Positions 33,631 to 41,724 of a DNA stretch of 44,435 nucleotides are shown here, piece after piece. The notes under the pieces are model-generated. The model did no database searches and was not told the DNA's origin. It saw only the letters and a program-made list of their open reading frames with translations. Origin of the DNA: CADCWK01 sp964244115. GTDB lineage: Bacteria; Chloroflexota; Chloroflexia; Thermomicrobiales; UBA6265. Position numbers and translations under genes: made by a program. Positions within the stretch are counted from its first letter, which is position 1. The number at the start of each line of letters is the position of its first letter. The stretch covers positions 1 to 44,435 of the forward strand of contig CAXTHM010000029.1 of the NCBI GenBank assembly GCA_964244115.1. Direction: 5' to 3'.

Positions 33631-35237
33631 TGTCCCTCCCGGCGTCGGGCCTCATCGAGGATGATCAGATCGACGACCTGCTCGACCGGGGCGTGGTCGT
33701 CCGTGAAGACCTCGCCGCCCGGATCGATCAGACGGACGTGTCCTTCCGCGAGCGCGATGCTCGCCGTGATCTCGAGCGGACCCCCCGGCGCGAGCGCGGC
33801 GGTCGCGGTCACCATCCCGGCGATGCCACCCGCGGACATCGATCCGACCAGCAGTGTGTTGTCATAACGAGCGGTGTCGATCGCGTAGACGTAGGGGAAG
33901 ACGTCGTTCATGGTCGAGGCGATCGCGTCGACGAGCCGGTAGTCCGTCTCCGTCCGGCCGACGTTGATTGCCGCGACGCCTCCGGGAGCGAGATGATCGG
34001 CGATCTCGCCGAAGAACTCGGTCGTCGTGAGCTGAAACGGGATGTACGGCTGATGATAGGCATCGACGCCGATCAGGTCGTACCGCTGGTTGTTCGTCCG
34101 GAGATAGTAGCGGCCGTCCGCGATATGGACGTCCAGGCCCGGCGCTTCCTCGCTCATGTGGAAATACCGCTCGCCGACCCGGGCGATCTCGGCGTCGATC
34201 TCGACGCCGTCGATCGGGATCGGACCGTAGGCCGCCGTCAGTTGCCGGGCGATCGTCCCGCCCGCCAGGCCAATCAGCAGCGCATCGTCGACCGGCGGCG
34301 GGCCGGCGCTCCCGCCTAGCAGCGGGGCGACCATGAAGTAGTCCCATGGTCCGCCCGTCAGGAGTTGGTCCGGGTCGTAGACCGAGTGGACGGCGTGGCC
34401 TTCGTTCAGGATCAGCGAGACCGTGCCGTCCTCCTCGACGACCTGGATGTAGTTGAACTCCGACTCCGTCTCGTAGACCAGCGTCCCGAACTCGGCCGCC
34501 CGGACGTCGCGCGACTCGCCGAAGATTGCGAGGACGAGCATGACCACGCCGACCAGCGTCACCACTGAAGCCGGACGGAACCGCCTGAGGGCGAGCAGAC
34601 CGACCAGCGCGGGGACCAGCAGCAGCAGGGCCAGTACGACGAAGGTGCGAGCGGTCCCGAGGGTCGGGATCAGGAGCAGGACCGGCAGGAAGGACCCGGC
34701 GATCGAGCCGAGCGTCGAGATCGCGTAGAGATTGCCGGCGGTCTTGCCGGACCGGGCGAGGTCGTCGACCAGTAGCCGGATCGCGTAGGGCGAGACGAAG
34801 CCGAGCAGCGTGATCGGGACGCCGATGATGACCAGCGTGCCGAACAGCGAGCCGTAGAAGGCCCCGACGGCGACATCGTCGAAGGCCGCCAGCGAGACGT
34901 CGAGGACCGGCCGCGACAGCAGCGGGATGATCCCCGCGAACCCGGCGGCGATCCCGACGATCAGGAACAGCAGCGTCGCGGACGGTCGCCGGTCGGCGAC
35001 CCGGCCGCCGAGCCAGTAGCCGAGCGAGAGGAAGGCCAGGGTCAGGCCGATGATGTTGGCCCAGACCAGCGTCGAGTCACCGAAGTACGGGGCGACCAGC
35101 CGCGAGGCCGTGATCTCGATCCCGATGCTGCTGATGCCGCCGAGGAAGACCGTCGCGAGGACGAGTCGACGTAATAATTGGGCCGTCGGTGCGGGCGGCG
35201 CGACCGCTTCCGGGCTGACTATCTCGGCAGCGACCAT
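33627..35237 (-). CDS. membrane-fused spermidine synthase-like protein
   Basis: A 536-residue protein of two halves. Residues 20-240 hold about seven membrane helices (GIEITASRLVAPYFGDS, ANIIGLTLAFLSLGYWLGG, TAGNLYAISTLGSIAGSFLPVL). Residues 250-536 resemble the spermidine synthase/methyltransferase fold: LLIGLAGGTIARQL, DGVEIDAEIARVGERYF, DGRYYLRTNNQRYDLIGVDAY, PGGVAAINVGR. Such fused proteins are common in bacteria, and whether they make polyamines is not established; no speD or speB is seen here. ATG 35237 has GGAGG three bases before it. It is the first of three tightly linked genes with pgeF and yggS. Confidence 0.87.
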   Translation of the reverse strand: MVAAEIVSPEAVAPPAPTAQLLRRLVLATVFLGGISSIGIEITASRLVAPYFGDSTLVWANIIGLTLAFLSLGYWLGGRVADRRPSATLLFLIVGIAAGFAGIIPLLSRPVLDVSLAAFDDVAVGAFYGSLFGTLVIIGVPITLLGFVSPYAIRLLVDDLARSGKTAGNLYAISTLGSIAGSFLPVLLLIPTLGTARTFVVLALLLLVPALVGLLALRRFRPASVVTLVGVVMLVLAIFGESRDVRAAEFGTLVYETESEFNYIQVVEEDGTVSLILNEGHAVHSVYDPDQLLTGGPWDYFMVAPLLGGSAGPPPVDDALLIGLAGGTIARQLTAAYGPIPIDGVEIDAEIARVGERYFHMSEEAPGLDVHIADGRYYLRTNNQRYDLIGVDAYHQPYIPFQLTTTEFFGEIADHLAPGGVAAINVGRTETDYRLVDAIASTMNDVFPYVYAIDTARYDNTLLVGSMSAGGIAGMVTATAALAPGGPLEITASIALAEGHVRLIDPGGEVFTDDHAPVEQVVDLIILDEARRREGQ

Positions 35238-35601
35238 GGTCCTCCGCAATCACTGTGGGTCTGGCTGGGCTGACTGGGCGGTCACGCCGGAATGAGCGGC
35301 AATGGGCGGTCTCGCTCCGGATCGCTCAGCAGTATACGAGCGCCCTCGAGGGTGTCTCCGTCCTGGACCGCGGAGAAGCGGCACGGCTGATCCGACCACT
35401 CGGCCAACGCCGCTGACCGATCGCCGCTCCGGAGCCGGAGCCGGAGCCGGTCGATGGTGTCTTTAGCGCATGCGGCGGCCTCAGCGGCCTAGATCGTCAG
35501 GGATCGGCGTCGCCTCGACGAGATTCGGACTCGCCCCATGGCCCCGGATCGTTCTTCGCATAAGTCAGGTTATCCGCATTTTCTAGACATGGGCCGATCC
35601 G
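35238..35601. other. 364-bp intergenic region between fmt and the spermidine-synthase-like gene
   Basis: No credible gene. It holds the possible promoter and palindrome above, a short tandem repeat of CCGGAG (35429-35450, 3 copies and a partial), and a less G+C-rich stretch just after the fmt stop (35555-35590). I see no terminator hairpin for fmt. Confidence 0.55.
35331..35352 (-). promoter_or_regulatory. possible promoter and palindrome of the spermidine-synthase-like gene
   Basis: The minus strand reads TATACT at 35336-35331, in the same ten-base context as the murJ promoter. A perfect palindrome CCCTCGAGGG (35343-35352) lies where the spacer between -35 and -10 would be, so it might bind a repressor. 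No consensus -35. Confidence 0.35.
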
Positions 35602-36633
35602 TCAGTCCTCGACCGGCCGGACCAGTGGCGACAGTGATGCTGGCGCTCCTGAACTCCCGAGCACCGTCCCCTGCCTGAGTCGGCCGGATGCGAGCAGAAC
35701 CGATCCGGCGATGGGTCGTCCGCCGGGTTCCTGGACGGTTCCGAGTTCGAGCAGTCCCAAGCCTGTGGCGACGACCAGGCCCTCGGAGATGGCGAGGACC
35801 GTTCCCGGCGGAAGCTTGGTATCCGGTTCATCCTGGCCGGACAGCGCCGCCTGATGCACCTGCAGGACATGCGGAGCACCGTCATCGCCACCGAGAACGG
35901 TCGTCCAGGCTCGCGGCCACGGCCACATTGCCCGGACCTGCGCCTCGAGGTCGATGGCGGGCCGCGACCAGTCCAGCCAGCCGTCCGCCTTGGTCATCGG
36001 ACGAGTCAGCGTCGCCCCTAGCGGTTGCGGCGTCGCGGCGATCTCCCCGGCCACCCAGGCGGGAATCAACGATGTCGCGAGATCGGCACCGACGAGCGCC
36101 AATCGGGCGGTCAGGCTATCGGTCGTATCGACGTCGGTTATGTCGATCGCGCTCGCCCCTAACATGGGACCGGTGTCGAGCCCGGTCTCCATCCGCATCA
36201 GCGTCACGCCCGTGCTGGACTCACGGCCGGCGATCGCGGCGTTGATCGGGTTGGCGCCGCGGTAGGCCGGCAGGAGCGACGCGTGCAGGTTGAGACAGCC
36301 GAACCGTGGGATCGCGAGCGCCTTCGGTCCGAAGATGACGCCGTAGGCCGCGACGACGAAGACATCCGCGTCCGAGTCGATCAGAGGCTGTCGCGCCACG
36401 CCGGACCGTAACCGCTCCGGCTGGTAGACCGCCGGGCCCAGTTCCAGCGCGGCGTCCTTGACGGCCGGCATGACGAGCTTTCGTCCCCGGCCGGCTGGCC
36501 GGTCCGGCTGGGTCACGACCAGGACGACGTCGAAGCGCTCGTCGGCCGACAGTGCCCGCAGGGCAGGCACCGCGAAGGTCGGTGTGCCGAAGTAGACGAC
36601 CCGGATCCGGTCTCGGTCGGGCATTACGCTCAT
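35602..36633 (-). CDS. fmt: methionyl-tRNA formyltransferase
   Basis: Formylates initiator Met-tRNA with 10-formyl-tetrahydrofolate. The formyl-transferase triad is Asn115, His117 (CLNLHASLLP) and Asp153 (ETGLDTGPML); the N terminus VVYFGTPTFAVPAL and TQPDRPAGRGRK are typical. The loop reads LLPAYRGANPINAAI instead of the common LLPRWRGAAPI. The C-terminal OB-like domain is divergent. ATG 36633 or ATG 36624 may start it. The frequent partner def (peptide deformylase) is not adjacent. It diverges from the DUF2298 fusion with about 70 bp between. Confidence 0.93.
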   Translation of the reverse strand: MSVMPDRDRIRVVYFGTPTFAVPALRALSADERFDVVLVVTQPDRPAGRGRKLVMPAVKDAALELGPAVYQPERLRSGVARQPLIDSDADVFVVAAYGVIFGPKALAIPRFGCLNLHASLLPAYRGANPINAAIAGRESSTGVTLMRMETGLDTGPMLGASAIDITDVDTTDSLTARLALVGADLATSLIPAWVAGEIAATPQPLGATLTRPMTKADGWLDWSRPAIDLEAQVRAMWPWPRAWTTVLGGDDGAPHVLQVHQAALSGQDEPDTKLPPGTVLAISEGLVVATGLGLLELGTVQEPGGRPIAGSVLLASGRLRQGTVLGSSGAPASLSPLVRPVED

Positions 36634-36662
36634 CGGTTACGTCGCTCCCCTCTGTCGCCGTC

Positions 36663-36691
36663 TCGACCCGCTTCCGGACGACGGGTAGAAT
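36663..36691 (+). promoter_or_regulatory. promoter of the DUF2298 fusion, probably leaderless
   Basis: TCGACC (36663-36668), 17 bp, TAGAAT (36686-36691). The expected start of transcription falls at about 36698-36702, on the GTGATG (36699-36704) that starts the protein, and no Shine-Dalgarno is visible. Confidence 0.5.
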
Positions 36692-36701
36692 GCCACCCGT
36701 G

Positions 36702-39700
36702 ATGAGCAATCGAGGGACGCGACTGCGACGAATCGTTCCGCCCGGCGACCCCCTGCGGTTCGCGCTCCTCGGCATCATGATCGCTGCCTTCGCCGTCCGG
36801 CTGATCGGGTTGAACTGGGACGACGGTCAACTCCTGCACCCGGATGAGTATCACGTCACCGAGGTCACGGTCGACCGCGTCCAGCTCTCGTTGCCACCCG
36901 ACTGGGCCAATCTGAGGGACCCGGCGCTGAGCACCCTCAACCCGCGATCGGACGGCGACGACGGCACCCACCGCAGTTTCGCCTACGGCTCGCTGCCACT
37001 GTACGCGACCGACCTGGTCGCCGAGGGACTCAACCGTCTGGCCGGCGTGCCGGTCTTCTCGGGTGTCATCGCCGGGCCGTCGGACCGGGATTGGCACAGC
37101 CTTGACCAGCTCTTCAAGGTCGGCCGACTGATCAACATGGTCCTCGATACGGTCGTCGTCGCGATGGTCTTCGCAATCGCCCGGATGGTCGGCGGCGGGC
37201 TCGCGGGTCTCGGTGCGGCCACCATCTACGCCTTCGCGCCGGTCGTGATCCAGCTCGCCCACTTCTACACCACCGACAGTTGGCTGACCTTCGGCGCGGC
37301 GCTGACGCTCCTCTGCGCGATCCGGGCCGCCCGGAGCGGCGACCGGCGACTCTTCGTGTTGGCCGGGCTCGCCGCCGGCTTCACGCTGGCGACCAAGCCG
37401 ACCGGAGTCGCGACCTTCGCCCTCATCGGGCTGGCGATCCTGTACGACGCCTGGTTGCGGCACCGCTCCGGTCACACGCCCGCCGCGATCACGGGGGCGG
37501 GCGTCGAGCGCTTCGTCCTCGCCTCGATCGCCGCGCTCATCGTCTTCGCGATCGCGGAACCGTACGCCGTTCTCGACCCGTCCTCGTACCTCGCGGACCT
37601 GCGCGAGCAGACCTCGATCCAGCGGGGAACGTTCGATGTTCCCTACACCCGCGTCTATATTGGCACGACCCCGGTCGTCTACCAGTTCGAGCAATTGGTC
37701 AGGTTCGGTATGGGTCCGGTCGGCGGCCTGCTTGGCCTCTTTGGCATCCTGGCGCTGGCCTCGCGGGCGTGGCGACACCGAGGAGCGGCGGAACTGATGA
37801 CGTTGGGCTGGATCCTGATCTTCCTCGCCACCCTCCTGCTGCCCCAGACCAAGTTCCTGCGGTATGTCGCGCCGATGGTCCCGGCCCTCGCGGTGGCCGG
37901 TGGGTATCTCCTGAGCCGACTCGCTCGGATCCGGCTGCCCCGGCTCGGCCCCGTCGTCGGGATGACCGCCGCGGCCGCGGCGATGGCCGGCCTCGTCTTC
38001 TGGGTCGCGGCGACGTCGTCGGTCTACGCCAGCGACAACACCCGGATCTCGGCGACCCGCTGGATCTACGACAACATCCCACCGGGAAGCGCGATTACGA
38101 CCGAGGTCTGGGACCGCGGCGTCCCGCTCGACATGGGGCCGGTGCTCAGCGCCGAGACGTACCAGTACGAGTGGCTCAGTTTCGATTCGTACACCGATCG
38201 GCCCGTCTACGGTGATCTCGTCGCGATCGCGGACGTCCTCGACGCCATCCCCGAGGCCCGGCCCGCGGCCGAGGCGATCCGGGCGAACGACTTCCCGACC
38301 GCCGAGGCGACGCTGGCCACGGCGGCGCCGGAGCTGGCGGCGATGGGTGAGGCCGGCCGGTTCGACCTGTCGTCCAGGCTCATCCAGGCCGAGGACGGGT
38401 TCAGCGACGGCAGCTACAACCTGCACTACGCCACCGACGTGCTGATCGACGCGCTCGATGACCTCGACGCAAACGACCTCGAAGGCGCCTGGTCAGCACT
38501 CGGGGTCGAGATCACGCTGACGGGCGGCGAAGAGGCCACCTCCGCGATCTACGCCCAGCTCGATCAGGCCGACTATTATGTCATCTCATCCGACCGGATC
38601 ACCGCCTCGCTGCCGCAACTCCCCTGGCGTTACCCAGTCCAGATCGCTGTCTTAGACGCCCTTCGGTCTGGCCAGCTGGGCTATACGGAAGTCGCCGACT
38701 TCACGTCCCACCCGGAGTTCGCCGGGGTCTCGATCGACGATGATGCGGCGGACGAGACCTGGATCAACTACGACCACCCTCACGTCCAGATCTATCAGAA
38801 GATCAGCCTGATCCCACAGGGACAGTTCAACGCCCTGCTTGCCTCGCAGCGGCTCCAGCCGGCCTCTCCGACCCGGACGCCGCCCGCCGCCGACGACCTC
38901 ATGCTCGACGAGCCCAACGGCGAGCTTCCCGTCGTCAGCGACGCGCGTTGGAGCTCGTCCGTTACCGACGACTCGGCCGTCGCGCTGGCCGTCTGGGTGG
39001 TGCTCCTGATCGTGCTTCAGGTCGCCGGGCTGCCGCTGGCCCGGCTGCTGCTCGGCAACCTCGCCGAGGGCGGCTGGGTGTTCGCCCGCCTGCTGATCAC
39101 GCTCGCCGCCGCGTTCGTGGTCTGGATGGGCGCCAGCACCGGGCTGTTCCTGTTCCGGGCGGTCTGGTGCGCGGCGGCGGTGATCATCATCGCCGGGCTG
39201 CTCTGGTTCCTGCGGGTCCGTTGGGGGTCGGGACGGCGCTTCTTCGCCGTCTCGGCCGATCAGCGCCGGGTCGCCGGGATCGGCGAGATCGTCTTCTGGA
39301 CCGTCTTCGTCTTCTTCCTCACCCTGCGCTTCTACAACCCGGACTCATGGGAGGCGAACTGGGGCGGCGAGAAGCCGATGGAATTCGCCCACCTCAACGC
39401 GACGCTGCGCAGTGCCGAGTTCCCGCCCTACGACCCGTGGTTCAGCGGCGGCTACTTGAATTACTACTATTACGGGCTCTACGTCGTCGCGTTCCTGATC
39501 AAACTGACCGGCATCCCGGCCGAGATCGCCTTCAACCTCGCCCAGCCGACCGTGATGGCGTTCCTCGGCTCGGCCGCCTACGGCGTCGCGGCCACGCTCG
39601 GGCGCGACCTCTCGGCCCGGTTGAACGTCGGCCGGCTGGCGACCATCGCCGGTGGCCTGATGGGCGCCGTCCTGATGGTCGCCGTTGGCAACCTCGGCGG

Positions 39701-41660
39701 CTTCTTCAACCTGTTCGACGAGCAGGTCGGGGGATGGGCCGTCGTCTGGAACCCCAGCCGGGCAATCGACGGGACGATCACCGAGTTCCCCTACTTCACC
39801 GGCCTCTACGCGGACCTCCACGCCCACGGGATCGCGCTGCCGATCACGGTGCTCGTCATCGCCCTCTGCTACTCCCTCGCCAGCCAGTCACGCCTGCTGA
39901 ATCTGGCGCTGAGTGCCGGACCGGTCGGTCGCTGGCGTGCCCTGCTCGGCGCTCGGCTGGTCGCGCTCGCGGTCGCGCTCGGCACGCTCTACATGACCAA
40001 CGCCTGGGACATCGCGACGTACGTCCTGTTCGCCGCCGCTAGTGTCTTCCTCGCGACCCGCGGCCTGCGGAACCTGATCGCCCGTCTGGTGGCCGCGGTC
40101 GGCCTGTTCCTGGTGATCGGCATCCTCGCTTTCGCCTCGGTCCTGGCCTTCTACCTCAAGTTCGTCGCCCTGTTCAGTTCGCTCGGTCGGGTCAAGGGGC
40201 CGACCCCCTTCTGGGACGAGATGCTCCATTTCGGCGGGCTGATCGCGATCGTGATCGTCGGGATGACGGCGCTGCTCTGCGTCGGCGCCCGGGGCGGCTG
40301 GCGGGTCTGGCTCCAGCCGTTGCTGCCGATCGTCGGGATCGCCTTCCTGCTGGTCTTCGCCTCGATCCTCAACCGACCGACGGCTGAGGACGACTCCGGA
40401 CTCCAGGCCGGTGACCTCGTCGTCCTCGCGCTGGTCGCGATGCTGACCCTGATCCTGTCCGCCGCCGCCTGGTCGCGGGACAACGCGCTCGGTGGCCCCG
40501 GGCCACTACCGGCGGCGCGGCGATTGTTCATCGTCGCCGCGGCCATCGTGGCCGTCGGCGCGGCGGCGATCGGCCAGCCGGTCTTCGGGATCGGGGTGGC
40601 GATCGTCGGCGTCGGTGCCTTCGCTTACCTGTTCCTGCCGGGGACCGCCCCGCGCATGGTCGGCCTGATGGTGGCGGCCGGCGGCGGCGTCATCGCCGCC
40701 CTCGAGATCGTCTACCTCGTCGACAATCTCGGCGAAGACCCGGACTACTACCGGATGAACACCGTCTTCAAGTTCTACAACCAGTCATGGGTGCTCCTGG
40801 CCCTCTCCGGCGCGGGGCTGTTCGCGTGGATGCTGGCGCGGTTGTCCGCCCCGGCCTCGTCCGAACGTCGACCGATGATGCCGCGCTCCGGGGCGCCGTT
40901 TGGCGTGCAAGTCGTCACGCCCCCGATTGTGGCACCCCCGCAGGGGACCCAGCCGACGCCGGTGATGGCGCCGGTGTCGCCTTCGGGTCTGCCCTCGATC
41001 GCCTGGTCGAAGGTCGGGCTGGTCGTCACGGCGCTCGTCGTGATCGCCTCGGCCTGCTACCCCCTGACCGTGACCTCGATCCGGCTCGACAACCGCTTCG
41101 CCGGGACCCCGAACACGCTCAACGCCTACGAGTGGATGGATCACGCGACGGTCAGTAGCACCGGGCTGACCTGTACCGACCCGCCGACCAGCCGGACCGG
41201 GATGAGTTTCGCCGACGACCGCGCCGCCATCGACTGGTTCAACGATGAGGTCGATGGTTCGCCGGTCATCGCCGAACTGAGCCTGTACAACGCGTACTAC
41301 TGCCTGCCGTCCCGGTTCAGCGTCTCGACCGGCCTGCCGACGATCCTCGGCTGGCGGAACCACGAGTCGCAGCAGCGGTACCCCGACGACCTCGACCCAC
41401 GTCTGCGAGACGTCGAGACGCTCTACGACTCGACCGACCCGGACGCCAAGCTCGACATCCTCCGCCGGTACGGCGTCGAGTACGTCGTCGTCGGGACGCT
41501 TGAGCGGGACCTGACCGATGGCGGTCGGCCGACCGTCGATCCGTCCGGCCTCGACACGTTTGAGGCGATGGTCGGGACCAGCCTGGAGGTCGCCTTCCAG
41601 CACGGCGAGACGACGGTCTACCGGGTCCTGCCGGCGACCGCGACGACCGCCACCCCCTGA
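36702..41660 (+). CDS. giant fusion: GT39/PMT-like glycosyltransferase plus DUF2298 (Chlor_Arch_YYY) domain
   Basis: A 1652-residue membrane protein. Residues 1-450 look like a GT-C transferase of the PMT/GT39 kind: first helix, then an extracytoplasmic acidic pair Asp48-Glu49 (LHPDEYH), FYTTDSW near 188, and some ten helices. Residues 450-760 are hydrophilic, starting ISATRWIYDNIPPGSAI, probably outside the membrane. From about 870 comes the DUF2298 domain: GGEKPMEFAHLNATLRS, NYYYYG (920-925), DLHAH (1038-1042), RMNTVFK from 1351, and an outer C-terminal part with GWRNHE (1550-1555). These suggest transfer of sugars from a lipid carrier to surface molecules; donor and acceptor are unknown. 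ATG 36702 is chosen; ATG 36690 and GTG 36699 are close alternatives. Confidence 0.85.
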   Translation: MSNRGTRLRRIVPPGDPLRFALLGIMIAAFAVRLIGLNWDDGQLLHPDEYHVTEVTVDRVQLSLPPDWANLRDPALSTLNPRSDGDDGTHRSFAYGSLPLYATDLVAEGLNRLAGVPVFSGVIAGPSDRDWHSLDQLFKVGRLINMVLDTVVVAMVFAIARMVGGGLAGLGAATIYAFAPVVIQLAHFYTTDSWLTFGAALTLLCAIRAARSGDRRLFVLAGLAAGFTLATKPTGVATFALIGLAILYDAWLRHRSGHTPAAITGAGVERFVLASIAALIVFAIAEPYAVLDPSSYLADLREQTSIQRGTFDVPYTRVYIGTTPVVYQFEQLVRFGMGPVGGLLGLFGILALASRAWRHRGAAELMTLGWILIFLATLLLPQTKFLRYVAPMVPALAVAGGYLLSRLARIRLPRLGPVVGMTAAAAAMAGLVFWVAATSSVYASDNTRISATRWIYDNIPPGSAITTEVWDRGVPLDMGPVLSAETYQYEWLSFDSYTDRPVYGDLVAIADVLDAIPEARPAAEAIRANDFPTAEATLATAAPELAAMGEAGRFDLSSRLIQAEDGFSDGSYNLHYATDVLIDALDDLDANDLEGAWSALGVEITLTGGEEATSAIYAQLDQADYYVISSDRITASLPQLPWRYPVQIAVLDALRSGQLGYTEVADFTSHPEFAGVSIDDDAADETWINYDHPHVQIYQKISLIPQGQFNALLASQRLQPASPTRTPPAADDLMLDEPNGELPVVSDARWSSSVTDDSAVALAVWVVLLIVLQVAGLPLARLLLGNLAEGGWVFARLLITLAAAFVVWMGASTGLFLFRAVWCAAAVIIIAGLLWFLRVRWGSGRRFFAVSADQRRVAGIGEIVFWTVFVFFLTLRFYNPDSWEANWGGEKPMEFAHLNATLRSAEFPPYDPWFSGGYLNYYYYGLYVVAFLIKLTGIPAEIAFNLAQPTVMAFLGSAAYGVAATLGRDLSARLNVGRLATIAGGLMGAVLMVAVGNLGGFFNLFDEQVGGWAVVWNPSRAIDGTITEFPYFTGLYADLHAHGIALPITVLVIALCYSLASQSRLLNLALSAGPVGRWRALLGARLVALAVALGTLYMTNAWDIATYVLFAAASVFLATRGLRNLIARLVAAVGLFLVIGILAFASVLAFYLKFVALFSSLGRVKGPTPFWDEMLHFGGLIAIVIVGMTALLCVGARGGWRVWLQPLLPIVGIAFLLVFASILNRPTAEDDSGLQAGDLVVLALVAMLTLILSAAAWSRDNALGGPGPLPAARRLFIVAAAIVAVGAAAIGQPVFGIGVAIVGVGAFAYLFLPGTAPRMVGLMVAAGGGVIAALEIVYLVDNLGEDPDYYRMNTVFKFYNQSWVLLALSGAGLFAWMLARLSAPASSERRPMMPRSGAPFGVQVVTPPIVAPPQGTQPTPVMAPVSPSGLPSIAWSKVGLVVTALVVIASACYPLTVTSIRLDNRFAGTPNTLNAYEWMDHATVSSTGLTCTDPPTSRTGMSFADDRAAIDWFNDEVDGSPVIAELSLYNAYYCLPSRFSVSTGLPTILGWRNHESQQRYPDDLDPRLRDVETLYDSTDPDAKLDILRRYGVEYVVVGTLERDLTDGGRPTVDPSGLDTFEAMVGTSLEVAFQHGETTVYRVLPATATTATP

Positions 41661-41724
41661 CCCTTCCGCCTGAGCCGGGACGATCCGCTCGCCGCGACCG
41701 CCGTGACCGACCCCGGAGCTCCTC

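Noticed and set aside
36630..38426. A 598-codon minus-strand frame opposite the DUF2298 fusion
   Set aside because: Same reason; low-complexity shadow sequence without a domain.
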